DNA of 40,865 nt from Thiobacillus sp. 0-1251 (GCA_001899305.1 MKWL01000007.1:1-40865); one strand, 5' to 3'; counted from the first letter of the stretch, positions 8,914 to 20,392 are shown. Numbers and translations are program-made. The notes: generated from the letters alone by a model not told the origin.

Positions 8914-9348
8914 ATGGAACTGAACAATATTAAACCGGCAGACGGTGCCAAGAAGGACAAGCGCCGCGTGGGTCGTGGCATTGGATCGGGCCTCGGCAAG
9001 ACCGCGGGGCGCGGCCACAAAGGCCAGAAATCCCGTGCGGGCGGTTTCCACAAAGTGGGATTCGAAGGCGGCCAGATGCCTATGCATCGCCGTTTGCCGA
9101 AACGTGGCTTCGTCTCGTTGACCAAGGCGGATACGGCACGCGTGCGCTTGTATGAACTGGCGGCAGTGGGCGTGGATGAGATTGATTTGCTGGTGCTGAA
9201 GCAGGCGGGTATCGTCAGCGCCAGCGCCAAGTCCGCCCGGATTTATCTGGCCGGCGAAATCGGCAAGGCGATCAAGCTGAGCGGGATCGCAGTGACCAAA
9301 GGTGCGCGCGCTGCGATCGAAGCGGCTGGCGGCAGCGTCGCCGAATAA
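8914..9348 (+). CDS. rplO: 50S ribosomal protein L15
   Basis: L15 is 144 residues. The long glycine/arginine-rich N-terminal extension that threads through 23S rRNA is clear ([19 protein letters not shown], then [11 protein letters not shown]), followed by [17 protein letters not shown]. The ATG begins immediately after the rpmD stop; GAGG at 8905-8908 inside rpmD serves as its ribosome-binding site. Confidence 0.97.
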   Translation: MELNNIKPADGAKKDKRRVGRGIGSGLGKTAGRGHKGQKSRAGGFHKVGFEGGQMPMHRRLPKRGFVSLTKADTARVRLYELAAVGVDEIDLLVLKQAGIVSASAKSARIYLAGEIGKAIKLSGIAVTKGARAAIEAAGGSVAE

Positions 9349-9366
9349 GTCAGCGAGGACTCCGCT

Positions 9367-10680
9367 TTGGCCACGCCCAAAACCGGCTTGAACAAATACG
9401 GCGATCTCAAGCGTCGCTTGCTGTTTCTGCTTGGCGCCCTGATTGTCTACCGGATTGGCACATTTATTCCGGTGCCGGGCATCGACCCGCTCGTCCTCGA
9501 CCAGGTGTTCAAGTCGCAGCAGGGTGGCATCCTGGGCATGTTCAACATGTTTTCGGGTGGCGCATTGTCGCGTTTCAGCGTATTTGCGCTGGGGATCATG
9601 CCGTACATCTCGGCGTCGATCATCGTGCAAATGATGACCAGCGTGTCGCCGCAGTTGGAAGCCCTGAAAAAAGAGGGTGAGGCCGGCCGGCGCAAGATTA
9701 CGCAGTACACCCGGTACGGAACCTTGTTCCTGGCCGTATTCCAGGCCTTGGGCATCGCCATTGCGCTGGAATCGCAAGCGGGCCTCGTCCTGGATCCCGG
9801 TCTGGCATTTCGTGCGATTACTGTGGTCACACTGACGGCAGGTACGATGTTCCTGATGTGGCTGGGCGAACAGGTGACCGAACGCGGCTTGGGCAACGGC
9901 ATCTCGATCATCATTTTTGCAGGGATCGCTGCGGGCTTGCCGCATGCGATTGGCGGTACGCTGGAACTGACGCGCACAGGTGCGTATTCGATCCCGCTCG
10001 TGTTGATGCTGTTTGTCGCCGTATTGCTGGTGACTGCGCTGGTTGTTTTTGTCGAGCGCGGCCAACGCAAGATTCTGGTCAACTATGCCAAACGCCAGGT
10101 TGGAAAAATGGTTGTGGGTGGCCAGAGTTCACATTTGCCGCTGAAGCTGAATATGGCCGGGGTGATCCCGCCGATTTTCGCTTCCAGCATCATTCTGTTC
10201 CCGGCCACGCTGGCGGGATGGTTCGGGAGCGGCGAGAGCATGAGTTGGCTGAAGGACATCGGGGCAACCCTGTCTCCCGGTCAGCCGGTATACGTGCTGT
10301 TGTACGCAATCGCGATCATATTCTTCTGTTTTTTCTATACGGCCCTTGTGTTCAATTCCAAGGAGACGGCAGATAACCTGAAGAAAAGCGGTGCGTTTGT
10401 GCCAGGTATCCGCCCGGGTGAGCAGACGGCGCGTTATATCGACAAGATCCTGACCCGGCTGACGCTGGTGGGCGCGATTTACATCACGTTGGTGTGTTTG
10501 TTGCCCGAGTTTCTGATTTTGAAATGGAATGTTCCGTTCCACTTTGGCGGAACCTCTCTGCTGATTATTGTGGTGGTGACCATGGATTTCATGGCTCAAG
10601 TTCAGGCATATGTCATGTCGCACCAGTATGAAGGCTTGCTTAAGAAGGCCAATTTCAAGAACAGCTTGGCGGGGCGCTGA
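9367..10680 (+). CDS. secY: Protein translocase subunit SecY
   Basis: SecY forms the channel of the SecYEG translocon in the inner membrane. The 437-residue product has the expected ten hydrophobic segments, the N-terminal signature [20 protein letters not shown], the plug region [17 protein letters not shown] and the cytosolic loop [18 protein letters not shown]. The start is a TTG: GAGGA lies seven bases upstream, the reading begins [14 protein letters not shown], and the first internal Met is too far inside to serve. The last base of its stop is the first base of the infA start. Confidence 0.97.
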   Translation: MATPKTGLNKYGDLKRRLLFLLGALIVYRIGTFIPVPGIDPLVLDQVFKSQQGGILGMFNMFSGGALSRFSVFALGIMPYISASIIVQMMTSVSPQLEALKKEGEAGRRKITQYTRYGTLFLAVFQALGIAIALESQAGLVLDPGLAFRAITVVTLTAGTMFLMWLGEQVTERGLGNGISIIIFAGIAAGLPHAIGGTLELTRTGAYSIPLVLMLFVAVLLVTALVVFVERGQRKILVNYAKRQVGKMVVGGQSSHLPLKLNMAGVIPPIFASSIILFPATLAGWFGSGESMSWLKDIGATLSPGQPVYVLLYAIAIIFFCFFYTALVFNSKETADNLKKSGAFVPGIRPGEQTARYIDKILTRLTLVGAIYITLVCLLPEFLILKWNVPFHFGGTSLLIIVVVTMDFMAQVQAYVMSHQYEGLLKKANFKNSLAGR

Positions 10681-10898
10681 TGTCTAAGGAAGATGTCATT
10701 CAGATGCAGGGTGAAGTGATCGAGAACCTGCCGAACGCCACCTTTCGAGTCAAGCTGGAAAACGGTCATGTGTTGTTAGGTCATATCTCCGGAAAAATGC
10801 GCATGCATTACATCCGCATCCTTCCGGGCGACAAGGTGACGGTGGAATTGACGCCGTACGATTTGACCAAAGGCCGGATTGTTTTCCGGGCCAAATGA
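10680..10898 (+). CDS. infA: Translation initiation factor IF-1
   Basis: IF-1 is a 72-residue OB-fold protein that blocks the A site during initiation. The product reads [20 protein letters not shown], then [20 protein letters not shown] and [11 protein letters not shown], all standard. Location between secY and rpmJ is the usual place in betaproteobacteria, whereas E. coli infA is elsewhere. The ATG overlaps the secY stop (TGATG). Confidence 0.98.
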   Translation: MSKEDVIQMQGEVIENLPNATFRVKLENGHVLLGHISGKMRMHYIRILPGDKVTVELTPYDLTKGRIVFRAK

Positions 10899-10904
10899 TT
10901 TTTA

Positions 10905-10923
10905 ACCGGCAGTCTCTGCCGGT
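10905..10923 (+). other. Perfect hairpin between infA and rpmJ
   Basis: ACCGGCAG, TCT, CTGCCGGT form an eight-pair stem with a three-base loop, six bases after the infA stop and 18 before the rpmJ start. No U-tract follows, so full termination is unlikely. It may be an RNase processing or pausing site, or may protect the 3' end of the spc message. Confidence 0.6.
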
Positions 10924-10941
10924 GGATGAATGGAGAGAACC

Positions 10942-11055
10942 ATGAGAGTGCAGGCTTCAGTCAAGAAAATGTGCCGTAAATGCAAGGTTGTGCGCCGCAA
11001 GGGCGTGGTGCGCGTGATCTGTGACGATCCGCGCCACAAGCAGCGCCAGGGCTAA
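10942..11055 (+). CDS. rpmJ: 50S ribosomal protein L36 (zinc form)
   Basis: This 37-residue gene is easily missed for its size. The peptide begins [20 protein letters not shown] and ends [12 protein letters not shown]. Residues C11, C14, C27 and H32 form the zinc ribbon of the zinc-containing L36 type. A GGAGAG site stands six bases before the ATG. It closes the spc operon in the canonical order infA-rpmJ-rpsM. Confidence 0.96.
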   Translation: MRVQASVKKMCRKCKVVRRKGVVRVICDDPRHKQRQG

Positions 11056-11076
11056 ACTGCCAAGTTTGTATCCGAG

Positions 11077-11107
11077 TCGACCCAAAGATGGGTTGACGTG
11101 TTATAAT
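11077..11107 (+). promoter_or_regulatory. Promoter for the alpha operon (rpsM onward)
   Basis: TGtTATAAT at 11099-11107 is a perfect extended -10 element. No good -35 lies at 17 bases, which an extended -10 can tolerate. A dyad, TCGACCC at 11077-11083 and GGGTTGA at 11090-11096 (one G-U pair), stands directly upstream. The start site would be near 11114, leaving about 22 bases before rpsM. Confidence 0.6.
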
Positions 11108-11135
11108 TTTTTGTTTTGCGTTCGGAGCTTTGCGA

Positions 11136-11492
11136 ATGGCTCGTATTGCTGGGGTTAATATCCCGAATCATCAACACGCGGTTATTGCGTTGACCGCCAT
11201 TTACGGTATCGGCCGGACCACCTCCGGCAAGATTTGCGACGCGACGGGTGTTGCCCGTACGTCCAAAATCAAGGACCTGTCCGAAGCCGAAATGGAGCGC
11301 TTGCGTGAAGGCGTGGCCAAGTTCACGGTCGAGGGCGACCTGCGCCGTGAAATTACCATGAACATCAAGCGTTTGATGGATCTTGGCTGCTACCGTGGCT
11401 TCCGCCATCGCAAGGGTTTGCCAGTCCGTGGTCAGCGCACCCGTACCAATGCGCGTACCCGCAAGGGCCCGCGCAAGGCCATCAAAAAGTAA
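11136..11492 (+). CDS. rpsM: 30S ribosomal protein S13
   Basis: S13 is 118 residues from [20 protein letters not shown]; a TTG two codons upstream is in frame, but the ATG at 11136 matches the family and follows GGAG. The C-terminal half [19 protein letters not shown] and tail [10 protein letters not shown] are typical. S13 sits at the top of the 30S head and contacts P-site tRNA. It opens the alpha operon. Confidence 0.98.
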   Translation: MARIAGVNIPNHQHAVIALTAIYGIGRTTSGKICDATGVARTSKIKDLSEAEMERLREGVAKFTVEGDLRREITMNIKRLMDLGCYRGFRHRKGLPVRGQRTRTNARTRKGPRKAIKK

Positions 11493-11501
11493 AGGTTAAT
11501 C

Positions 11502-11894
11502 ATGGCTACTAAAACAGCAGCGCGTGTACGCAAAAAGGTCAAGAAGAATGTCGCGGAAGGGATTGCGCATATTCACGCCTCGTTCAACAACACCATCGTG
11601 ACCATCACCGACCGTCAGGGCAATGCCTTGTCGTGGGCGACGGCTGGCGGCGCGGGCTTCAAGGGGTCGCGCAAATCGACACCGTTTGCGGCGCAGGTTG
11701 CGGCCGAAAACGCCGGCAAGATGGCGCAGGAATACGGCGTCAAGAACCTGGAAGTGCGGATCAAGGGCCCTGGCCCCGGCCGCGAATCCACCGTGCGTGC
11801 GCTGAATGCGCTGGGTTTCAAGATCGTCGCGATCTCGGATGTGACCCCGATTCCGCATAATGGTTGCCGTCCCTCCAAAAAGCGTCGTATCTAA
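11502..11894 (+). CDS. rpsK: 30S ribosomal protein S11
   Basis: The 130-residue product shows the S11 signatures [37 protein letters not shown] and the end [19 protein letters not shown]11 lies on the platform near the mRNA exit. In E. coli its N-terminal Ala-Lys is modified; here the mature start would be [15 protein letters not shown], so the exact target differs. Confidence 0.98.
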   Translation: MATKTAARVRKKVKKNVAEGIAHIHASFNNTIVTITDRQGNALSWATAGGAGFKGSRKSTPFAAQVAAENAGKMAQEYGVKNLEVRIKGPGPGRESTVRALNALGFKIVAISDVTPIPHNGCRPSKKRRI

Positions 11895-11909
11895 TTTCCA
11901 GGGAAAATC

Positions 11910-12539
11910 ATGGCTCGTAATCTTGATCCCAAATGCCGTCAGTGCCGTCGTGAGGGCGAAAAGCTCTTTCTGAAAGGCGAGAAGTGCTTTACCGACAAAT
12001 GCGCGATTGAACGTCGTGCCTATGCGCCTGGTCAGCATGGCCAGAAGAGCGGTGCACGCCTCTCCGGTTACGGCGTGCAACTGCGTGAAAAGCAAAAAAT
12101 CCGCCGCATCTACGGCGTGCTGGAAGGCCAGTTCCGTCTGACCTACAAACGCGCTGAAAGCCGCAAGGGTGTGACCGGTGAAAACCTGTTGTCCATGCTC
12201 GAATCGCGTCTGGATTCGGTGTGCTACCGCATGGGCTTTGGCGCGTCGCGTACCGAGGCGCGTCAGGTGGTCCGCCACAACGGCATCACCGTGAACGGTC
12301 GCCGGGTCAATATCCCGTCGTATCAGGTTCGCGCAGGCGATGTGGTCGAGGTGGTGGACAAGGCGAAAGCCCATCTGCGTATCAAGGCGGCTGCCGAAGC
12401 GACCGCAGCGCGCGGCTATCCTGAATGGGTCGAGGTCGATGCGAAGGCGCTCAAGGGCACTTACAAAGCGGCCCCGCAACGCTCGGAACTGCCGTCGACG
12501 ATCAATGAGTCGCTGGTCGTCGAGTTGTACTCCAAATAA
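11910..12539 (+). CDS. rpsD: 30S ribosomal protein S4 (zinc form)
   Basis: S4, 209 residues, nucleates 30S assembly. The N domain carries four cysteines at 9, 12, 26 and 31, the zinc-binding set of C+ S4 proteins that E. coli S4 lacks. The S4 RNA-binding domain follows at about residues 97-160 ([20 protein letters not shown], then [13 protein letters not shown]). In E. coli S4 represses the alpha operon from a pseudoknot at rpsM; I do not see an obvious equivalent. Confidence 0.97.
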   Translation: MARNLDPKCRQCRREGEKLFLKGEKCFTDKCAIERRAYAPGQHGQKSGARLSGYGVQLREKQKIRRIYGVLEGQFRLTYKRAESRKGVTGENLLSMLESRLDSVCYRMGFGASRTEARQVVRHNGITVNGRRVNIPSYQVRAGDVVEVVDKAKAHLRIKAAAEATAARGYPEWVEVDAKALKGTYKAAPQRSELPSTINESLVVELYSK

Positions 12540-12568
12540 GCTGAGACGGTCTTAAGGAAACGCACTTT

Positions 12569-13549
12569 ATGCAAAGCGCTACGGAATTTCTCAAGCCGCG
12601 TATTGTGGAGGTGGATCGCGCCTCCCCGCTGCATGCCAAGGTTATCATGGAGCCCTTCGAGCGTGGCTATGGCCATACGCTCGGCAACGCGCTGCGTCGT
12701 ATTCTGTTGTCTTCCATGGTTGGCTATGCGCCGACCGAAGTCGCCATCAGCGGCGTGGTTCACGAATACTCGACCATTGAAGGCGTGCAGGAAGATGTCG
12801 TCGACATCCTGCTGAACCTCAAGGGCATCGCATTCAAGATGCACGGCAAGTCCGAGGCATTGCTGAAAGTCTCCAAGGCCGGCGAAGGCGTCGTGACCGC
12901 GGGCGACATCGAAGTCGGCCACGACATCGAAGTGCTGAATCCCGATCACGTGATTGCCCACCTGACCAAGGGTGGCAAGCTGGACATGGAAATCAAGATC
13001 GAAGCGGGTCGCGGTTATCAGCCGGCCACTACGCGCAAGGTTTCGGATGAAACCCGCGCCGTCGGTTCGATCCTGGTCGATGCCTCGTTCAGCCCGGTGC
13101 GCCGTGTCGCCTACTCGGTCGAGAGTGCTCGCGTCGAGCAGCGTACCGACCTCGACCGTCTGGTGATCGATATCGAAACCAATGGCGTGGTCGAGCCTGA
13201 AGAAGCCGTGCGCACAGCCGCCCGCATCCTGGTGAACCAGCTGTCGGTGTTTGCCGATCTGGAAGGCACACCGGCCGAGTCCGAGTCGCCGCGTTCGCCG
13301 CAAGTCGATCCGTTGCTGCTGCGTCCGGTCGACGATCTCGAGCTGACCGTGCGTTCGGCCAACTGCCTGAAAGCCGAGAACATCTATTTCATCGGCGATC
13401 TGATCCAGCGTTCCGAGACCGAACTGCTGCGCACCCCCAACCTGGGTCGCAAGTCGCTCAACGAAATCAAGGATGTGTTGGCCTCCAAGGGGCTGTCCCT
13501 GGGCATGAAACTTGAGAACTGGCCGCCCGCAGGACTTGAGCGCCCCTGA
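12569..13549 (+). CDS. rpoA: RNA polymerase alpha subunit
   Basis: Alpha is 326 residues. The N-terminal assembly domain includes [20 protein letters not shown] followed by RILLSSM. After a linker near residue 235 ([14 protein letters not shown]) the C-terminal domain shows [16 protein letters not shown] and [17 protein letters not shown], the surface that binds UP-element DNA and activators. An AAGGA site precedes the ATG. Placement between rpsD and rplQ is standard. Confidence 0.98.
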   Translation: MQSATEFLKPRIVEVDRASPLHAKVIMEPFERGYGHTLGNALRRILLSSMVGYAPTEVAISGVVHEYSTIEGVQEDVVDILLNLKGIAFKMHGKSEALLKVSKAGEGVVTAGDIEVGHDIEVLNPDHVIAHLTKGGKLDMEIKIEAGRGYQPATTRKVSDETRAVGSILVDASFSPVRRVAYSVESARVEQRTDLDRLVIDIETNGVVEPEEAVRTAARILVNQLSVFADLEGTPAESESPRSPQVDPLLLRPVDDLELTVRSANCLKAENIYFIGDLIQRSETELLRTPNLGRKSLNEIKDVLASKGLSLGMKLENWPPAGLERP

Positions 13550-13580
13550 TTTACTGAACCGAAATCAACAATAAAGTGCG

Positions 13581-13600
13581 GGTCGCCGTGGCTGGCGGCC
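13581..13600 (+). other. Hairpin between rpoA and rplQ
   Basis: GGTCGCC at 13581-13587 and GGCGGCC at 13594-13600 pair over seven positions (one G-U) around a six-base loop, inside the 84-base rpoA-rplQ gap. No U-tract follows. It could be a processing site that sets the ratio of alpha to L17; no promoter was recognised in the gap. Confidence 0.4.
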
Positions 13601-13633
13601 TAGCCCAAGAATACTGTCTGAAAGGAATAAGCC

Positions 13634-14023
13634 ATGCGTCATCGTCAATCCAATCGCAAACTGAACCGTACCACCAGCCATCGCTTGGCCATGTTTCGCA
13701 ACATGAGCGTGTCGCTGCTGAAGCACGAAGTCATCAAGACCACGCTGCCGAAGGCCAAGGAGCTGCGCCGCTTCGTCGAGCCGCTGATCACCCTGGGCAA
13801 GGAGCCGAGCCTGTCGAATCACCGCCTGGCATTCGACCGCCTGCGCGACCGTGACATGGTCGTCAAGCTGTTCGGTGAGCTGGGTCCCCGTTACAAGACG
13901 CGTCCTGGTGGTTATCTGCGCATTCTGAAATATGGCTTCCGGAATGGCGATAACGCACCGATGGCGCTGGTCGAACTGGTCGATCGCCCCGATACCGATA
14001 CGGCGGCGGTTGACGTCGAGTAA
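13634..14023 (+). CDS. rplQ: 50S ribosomal protein L17
   Basis: L17, 129 residues, begins [20 protein letters not shown] and continues [20 protein letters not shown], the unmistakable family start. The C terminus is acidic ([13 protein letters not shown]). L17 lies near the exit-tunnel opening. It is the last gene of the ribosomal cluster, with AAAGGAA before the ATG and a strong terminator 22 bases after its stop. Confidence 0.98.
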   Translation: MRHRQSNRKLNRTTSHRLAMFRNMSVSLLKHEVIKTTLPKAKELRRFVEPLITLGKEPSLSNHRLAFDRLRDRDMVVKLFGELGPRYKTRPGGYLRILKYGFRNGDNAPMALVELVDRPDTDTAAVDVE

Positions 14024-14045
14024 GGCGTCACCGATATTTCGCTAT

Positions 14046-14072
14046 AAAAAGCCGGGTCACCCCGGCTTTTTT
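14046..14072 (+). terminator. Intrinsic terminator after rplQ
   Basis: AAAAA then GCCGGG, loop TCAC, CCCGGC and six T make a textbook Rho-independent terminator ending the S10-spc-alpha transcript. The flanking A-tract means it could also act on the minus strand. Confidence 0.93.
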
Positions 14073-14178
14073 CATGTCTGGGCCGGTTGCAATAGACCGG
14101 AGGGAGGTCGAAGACTTGCCGTCAGTTCGGTCCGTCAGGCATAGTCCCCTTCCCAGTCCCTGTCGAATTGGAAAGCAC

Positions 14179-14907
14179 GTGATCGTTCTCTTCACCGATT
14201 TTGGAACTCGAGATCCCTATGTGGGGCAGGTCAAGGCGCGCCTGGCGGAACATGCGCCCACCCAGCAGGTGGTGGATCTCCTGCATGAGGCCCCCGATTT
14301 CAATCCCCATGCGGGCGCACATCTGCTTGCCGCGTTCGCGACCGTTTTTCCGCCGGGCAGCACGTTCCTGGCGGTGGTTGACCCGGGGGTGGGCACGCCG
14401 CGCCGCACGGCGGTAGTACTGGCAGGCGGGCGCTGGTTTGTCGGGCCTGACAACGGCCTGTTGTCCGTCATCGCCGCACGTCATGCCGATGCCCGGTTGT
14501 GGCGCATTATCTGGGAACCCGAGGATGTGTCTCCAACCTTTCATGGGCGCGACCTGTTTGCGCCGATCGCGGCCGAGATTGCACGCGGCGACTTCCCGAC
14601 CGATAAACTGACATCGATCGAAGCACTCGACGTTGAATTCGACGCAGGGGATCTGGCACGTGTCATCTACATCGATCACTACGGCAACGCCTGGACGGGT
14701 ATGCGCGGGGTGCCACAGAACGCCCATGTCAGTGCAGCAGGTGAACGGTTCAAGCACGGAGAGAGTTTCGGTCTGGTCAGCAAAGGCGACGGATTCTGGT
14801 TCATCAATAGCGTGGGGCTGCTCGAACTGGCAGTCAATCGCGGAAGCGCCGCCACGACGTATGGCTTGGCGGTCGGCGACCCGGTCCAGGTTCAACGCCT
14901 GAACTGA
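14179..14907 (+). CDS. S-adenosyl-L-methionine hydrolase (DUF62 family)
   Basis: The family hydrolyses SAM to adenosine and methionine (SAM hydroxide adenosyltransferase, COG1912) and is related to chlorinase and fluorinase. Family motifs: IVLFTDFGTRDPYVGQ at the start, VVDPGVGTPRR, GPDNGLLS, FHGRDLFAPIAAEIA and YIDHYGNAWTGM. The GTG at 14179 is chosen because the family begins at this point; the frame stays open back to an ATG at 14074, but that lies in the tail of the rplQ terminator. A weak candidate promoter is TTGCCG at 14116 with CATAGT at 14140. Length 242 residues is slightly short but complete. It faces the glycerate kinase gene with 19 bases between stops. Confidence 0.85.
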   Translation: MIVLFTDFGTRDPYVGQVKARLAEHAPTQQVVDLLHEAPDFNPHAGAHLLAAFATVFPPGSTFLAVVDPGVGTPRRTAVVLAGGRWFVGPDNGLLSVIAARHADARLWRIIWEPEDVSPTFHGRDLFAPIAAEIARGDFPTDKLTSIEALDVEFDAGDLARVIYIDHYGNAWTGMRGVPQNAHVSAAGERFKHGESFGLVSKGDGFWFINSVGLLELAVNRGSAATTYGLAVGDPVQVQRLN

Positions 14908-14926
14908 ATCGTGTTTTGCAAAGCCG

Positions 14927-16192
14927 TCACTCCAGACCAATCACGAGCGCACGGTAATCGTTGACATTGGTACGGGTGGGGCCAGTGACGACGAGATCGC
15001 CTAGGGCGGAAAAGAAACCGTGACTGTCGTGCGCAGTGAGCCGGCCCTCAGCATCGAGTTCCAGCGCGCGTGCGCGTACCAGGGTGTCCGGTGTGAGCAG
15101 AGCGCCCGCATTGTCTTCGCTGCCATCGATTCCGTCCGTGTCACAGGCGATCGCCCAGGCGGGCGTCTCGCGCAGCGCGAGCGCCAGGGCCAGCAGAAAT
15201 TCGCTATTGCGGCCTCCCAGACCATGCCTGGGCTGCAAGGCGACGGTGGTTTCTCCGCCGGAGATGAGGGCGAGCGTCTGTCGACGTGCCAGTGAATGCA
15301 CCAGTGCGGCATGCTGACGCGCCACGCTTTGTGCATCGCCCCTGACCTTGTCCGAAAGCAGCAAAGCGGGAATCCCGTGCTGTTCGAAATATCGGACGGC
15401 CGCCATCAGGCTGCCATGCGCGCTTGCGATCACACGGTTCTCCATCCTGGCGAAGCAGGCGTCCCCCGGCTTGGGCGTGTCCGGCAGGCGCCCTGCGGCA
15501 CAGGTTTCAAGATGGTGCCTGACGCCTTCCGGCGGCGTGATCCGCAACCGCTGCAATTGGTCGAGGGCGTCGACGCAGGAACTGGCGTCGGGCGCGCAGG
15601 GACCGGATGCGATGGAGCCCGGATCGTCGCCGACCACATCGGAAATGATCAGCGCCAGTCCGTGGGCCGCTTGGGCCGCCTGAGCCAACTGGCCACCCGA
15701 TAGGCGGGTGAGATGCTTGCGCACGGTATTGATGTCGTGAATGCTTGCGCCAGCATGCAGAAGTGCCCTGGTCACCTGACGCAGTTCCTTCAGGGTCACG
15801 CCTTCGACTGGCGCAGCGAGCAGGCTGGAGCCGCCTCCCGAAACCAACACCAGCAAGAGATCGTCCGGACCCAGTTGACGGCTCATGTCCAGCATACGCA
15901 GGGCGGCCGCTTCGCCGCGCCCGTCGGGCAGCGGATGACTGGCTTCGACGACCTCGATGCGGCGGGTAGGTAGACCGTGCAGATAGCGTGTGACGACCAG
16001 CCCGGATAGCGGTGCGTCCGCTGGCCAGTGGGCCTCGACGGCAACCGCCATGCTGGCAGCGGCCTTGCCGCCACCGACCACCAGCGTACGGCCGCGCGGT
16101 GGCGACGGCAGATGCGATGGCAGGATATGCCCGGGGTCGGCTGCGGCTACCGCAGCCTGGAATGAGCCCAGCAGCAGCGAGCGTGGATCCAT
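14927..16192 (-). CDS. D-glycerate 2-kinase (GckA/TtuD, MOFRL family)
   Basis: The enzyme phosphorylates D-glycerate to 2-phosphoglycerate, feeding photorespiratory or tartronate-derived carbon into glycolysis. The 421-residue product has the N-terminal DUF4147 domain (LVVGGGKAAASMA; LVSGGGSSLLAAPVEG; NTVRKHLTRLSGGQLA) and the C-terminal MOFRL domain (ALISGGETTV; LGGRNSEFLLALAL; ACDTDGIDGSEDNAGA). The start is uncertain: a TTG nine codons upstream extends it, but MDPRSLLLGSFQAAV fits the family. No clear ribosome-binding site is seen for either. Confidence 0.88.
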   Translation of the reverse strand: MDPRSLLLGSFQAAVAAADPGHILPSHLPSPPRGRTLVVGGGKAAASMAVAVEAHWPADAPLSGLVVTRYLHGLPTRRIEVVEASHPLPDGRGEAAALRMLDMSRQLGPDDLLLVLVSGGGSSLLAAPVEGVTLKELRQVTRALLHAGASIHDINTVRKHLTRLSGGQLAQAAQAAHGLALIISDVVGDDPGSIASGPCAPDASSCVDALDQLQRLRITPPEGVRHHLETCAAGRLPDTPKPGDACFARMENRVIASAHGSLMAAVRYFEQHGIPALLLSDKVRGDAQSVARQHAALVHSLARRQTLALISGGETTVALQPRHGLGGRNSEFLLALALALRETPAWAIACDTDGIDGSEDNAGALLTPDTLVRARALELDAEGRLTAHDSHGFFSALGDLVVTGPTRTNVNDYRALVIGLE

Positions 16193-16260
16193 GTAGCGAA
16201 ATCGAAAAGGCGAGACCAAATTGTAGGGGCTACGTTTTGAGATGGATCTCGCCGGATTTC

Positions 16261-16292
16261 AAAATGAAAACGGTCAGAACTTCCTGACCGTT
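16261..16292 (-). terminator. Intrinsic terminator after the lipoprotein gene
   Basis: On the minus strand AACGGTCAG, loop GAAGTT, CTGACCGTT is followed by TTCATTTT. The nine-pair perfect stem with a T-rich tail lies about 20 bases after the lipoprotein stop, between it and the glycerate kinase gene, so the two are transcribed apart. Confidence 0.85.
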
Positions 16293-16311
16293 GAGCACCT
16301 GAGCACCTGGA

Positions 16312-16614
16312 TTACTCCTTGGCGGCGTCTTTGGCCTTATCGGCCATTTCCTGTGCCTTGTCTGCGCCTGCAGATGCAGCGTCGGCTGCATGCTGGGCGG
16401 TCGTGGCGGCTGCGTCTTGGGTGGATTCGGCCGCTGACGAGGCAGCCGCGCTTGCGGCATCGGCTGCTGGCTTGGCCGCTTCCGCAGTCGAATCTGCTGC
16501 GGCGCCTGCGGCTTCCTTGGCCTGATCCATGGCAGGGGCGGCAGCCTCTTGCGCTTTTTGGCATGCAGTGAGGGCAAGTGCGGCGAGAAGTGCGACGAGA
16601 AGTTTGGATTGCAT
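16312..16614 (-). CDS. Small alanine-rich lipoprotein, function unknown
   Basis: The 100-residue product has a signal peptide ending in the lipobox LTAC, with the lipidated cysteine at residue 18. There is no inner-membrane retention Asp at +2 (it is Gln), so outer-membrane sorting is expected. The mature part is about half alanine with scattered K, E, D, Q and S, patterned as a long amphipathic helix, and ends KAQEMADKAKDAAKE. It lacks any catalytic motif and could be a small structural or stress lipoprotein. AGGGAGA precedes the ATG. A dyad TGCAGA-N8-TCTGCA (16644-16663) lies in its upstream region. The 120-base gap from the next gene suggests its own promoter. Confidence 0.8.
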   Translation of the reverse strand: MQSKLLVALLAALALTACQKAQEAAAPAMDQAKEAAGAAADSTAEAAKPAADAASAAASSAAESTQDAAATTAQHAADAASAGADKAQEMADKAKDAAKE

Positions 16615-16734
16615 GGAAAGTCTCCCTGGTGTGCGTAGAAAAATGCAGAGTTAATTTTCTGCAAATCTATTTCTAGTGCAAAAGCCCGATGAAACAAGCC
16701 TCGGCACGGCGCGGCCTGCTTTACGATTTTCCCG

Positions 16735-17469
16735 TCAGAACGATTCGTCGTCGCGCAGATAGCGCCACTGTCCGGGAGGGAGCTCGCCCAGCCGCACCCG
16801 CCCGATGCGCACGCGCTTGAGTCCCACCACTTTCAGTCCGACCAGTTCGCACATGCGGCGGATCTGGCGTTTGCGGCCTTCCTTCAGCACAAAGCGCAAC
16901 TGGTCGGCGTTCTGCCAGCTCACTTTGGCCGGGCGCAGTCTGCGGCCATCGAGCGAGAGGCCATGATTGAGCAGCGCGAGCCCCTTTTCATCCAGTCGGC
17001 CCTCGACCCGCACCAGATATTCCTTCTCGATCCCGGAATCCTCGCCGATCAGCTGCTTGGCAACGCGTCCGTCCTGGGTCAGCACCAGCAGGCCGGTGGA
17101 GTCGATGTCGAGCCGGCCGGCGGGCGCCAGGCCTTTGAGGTGGGAGGGGTGGAATGCCTGCCCGGCGCACCCACTCTGCCACAGCGTGTCGGGGCGGATC
17201 AGGACGACGGCCGGCTGGTAACCCGGCTCAGGCTGGCCGGAGACATAGCCGACCGGCTTGTGCAACAGGATCGTGACGCGCTGCTGCTGCTGCGCACTGG
17301 CGGCGTTGTCCAGGCGGATCGCGCAATCGGGGTCGACCTTGGTGCCGAGTTCGCTGACCCGGCGGCCGTCGACGAATACGAGTCCTTTCTCGATGTAGCT
17401 GTCGGCCTCGCGGCGCGAGCAGAGGCCGCGCTCGGACATCAGCTTGGAGAGGCGGACCGGTTCAGCCAT
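16735..17469 (-). CDS. Ribosomal pseudouridine synthase, RsuA/RluF type
   Basis: An S4 RNA-binding domain ([20 protein letters not shown], residues 8-27) precedes the catalytic domain. The signature [16 protein letters not shown] holds the catalytic Asp at residue 121. The end, [18 protein letters not shown] then LKRVRIGRV, is closer to RluF (23S rRNA U2604) than to RsuA, but RluB/E-like specificity cannot be excluded. At 244 residues it is complete. It starts one base after the uvrA stop and is therefore transcribed with uvrA. Confidence 0.88.
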   Translation of the reverse strand: MAEPVRLSKLMSERGLCSRREADSYIEKGLVFVDGRRVSELGTKVDPDCAIRLDNAASAQQQQRVTILLHKPVGYVSGQPEPGYQPAVVLIRPDTLWQSGCAGQAFHPSHLKGLAPAGRLDIDSTGLLVLTQDGRVAKQLIGEDSGIEKEYLVRVEGRLDEKGLALLNHGLSLDGRRLRPAKVSWQNADQLRFVLKEGRKRQIRRMCELVGLKVVGLKRVRIGRVRLGELPPGQWRYLRDDESF

Positions 17470-17470
17470 G

Positions 17471-20293
<2,823 letters not shown>

Positions 20294-20392
20294 TGGTCAG
20301 GGTGCGTGAGGCGTAATTCGCAACCTGCTAATATAACGGACTTCACGAATTCGCCGAATTCCGCCGTGGCTCAAATCGACCTTTCAGAAAGC
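20294..20392. promoter_or_regulatory. Divergent uvrA / yajR promoter region
   Basis: The AT-rich patch at 20328-20337 reads TATAAC on the plus strand (20332-20337) and TATATT on the minus strand (20330-20335), so both genes may use overlapping -10 boxes. No convincing -35 box accompanies either. An enterobacterial LexA operator (CTGT-N8-ACAG) is absent. Confidence 0.3.

Noticed and set aside
7855-10065. 736-codon minus-strand open frame across rplR to secY
   Set aside because: It is antisense to five intact conserved genes and is rich in His, Gln and Arg, typical of complementary-strand artefacts.
14074-14178. Longer N terminus for the SAM hydrolase
   Set aside because: It would start in the T-tract of the rplQ terminator, and the added 35 residues match nothing in the family.
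20294-20392. LexA/SOS box between uvrA and yajR
   Set aside because: No CTGT-N8-ACAG or close variant is present, although uvrA is SOS-induced in E. coli.
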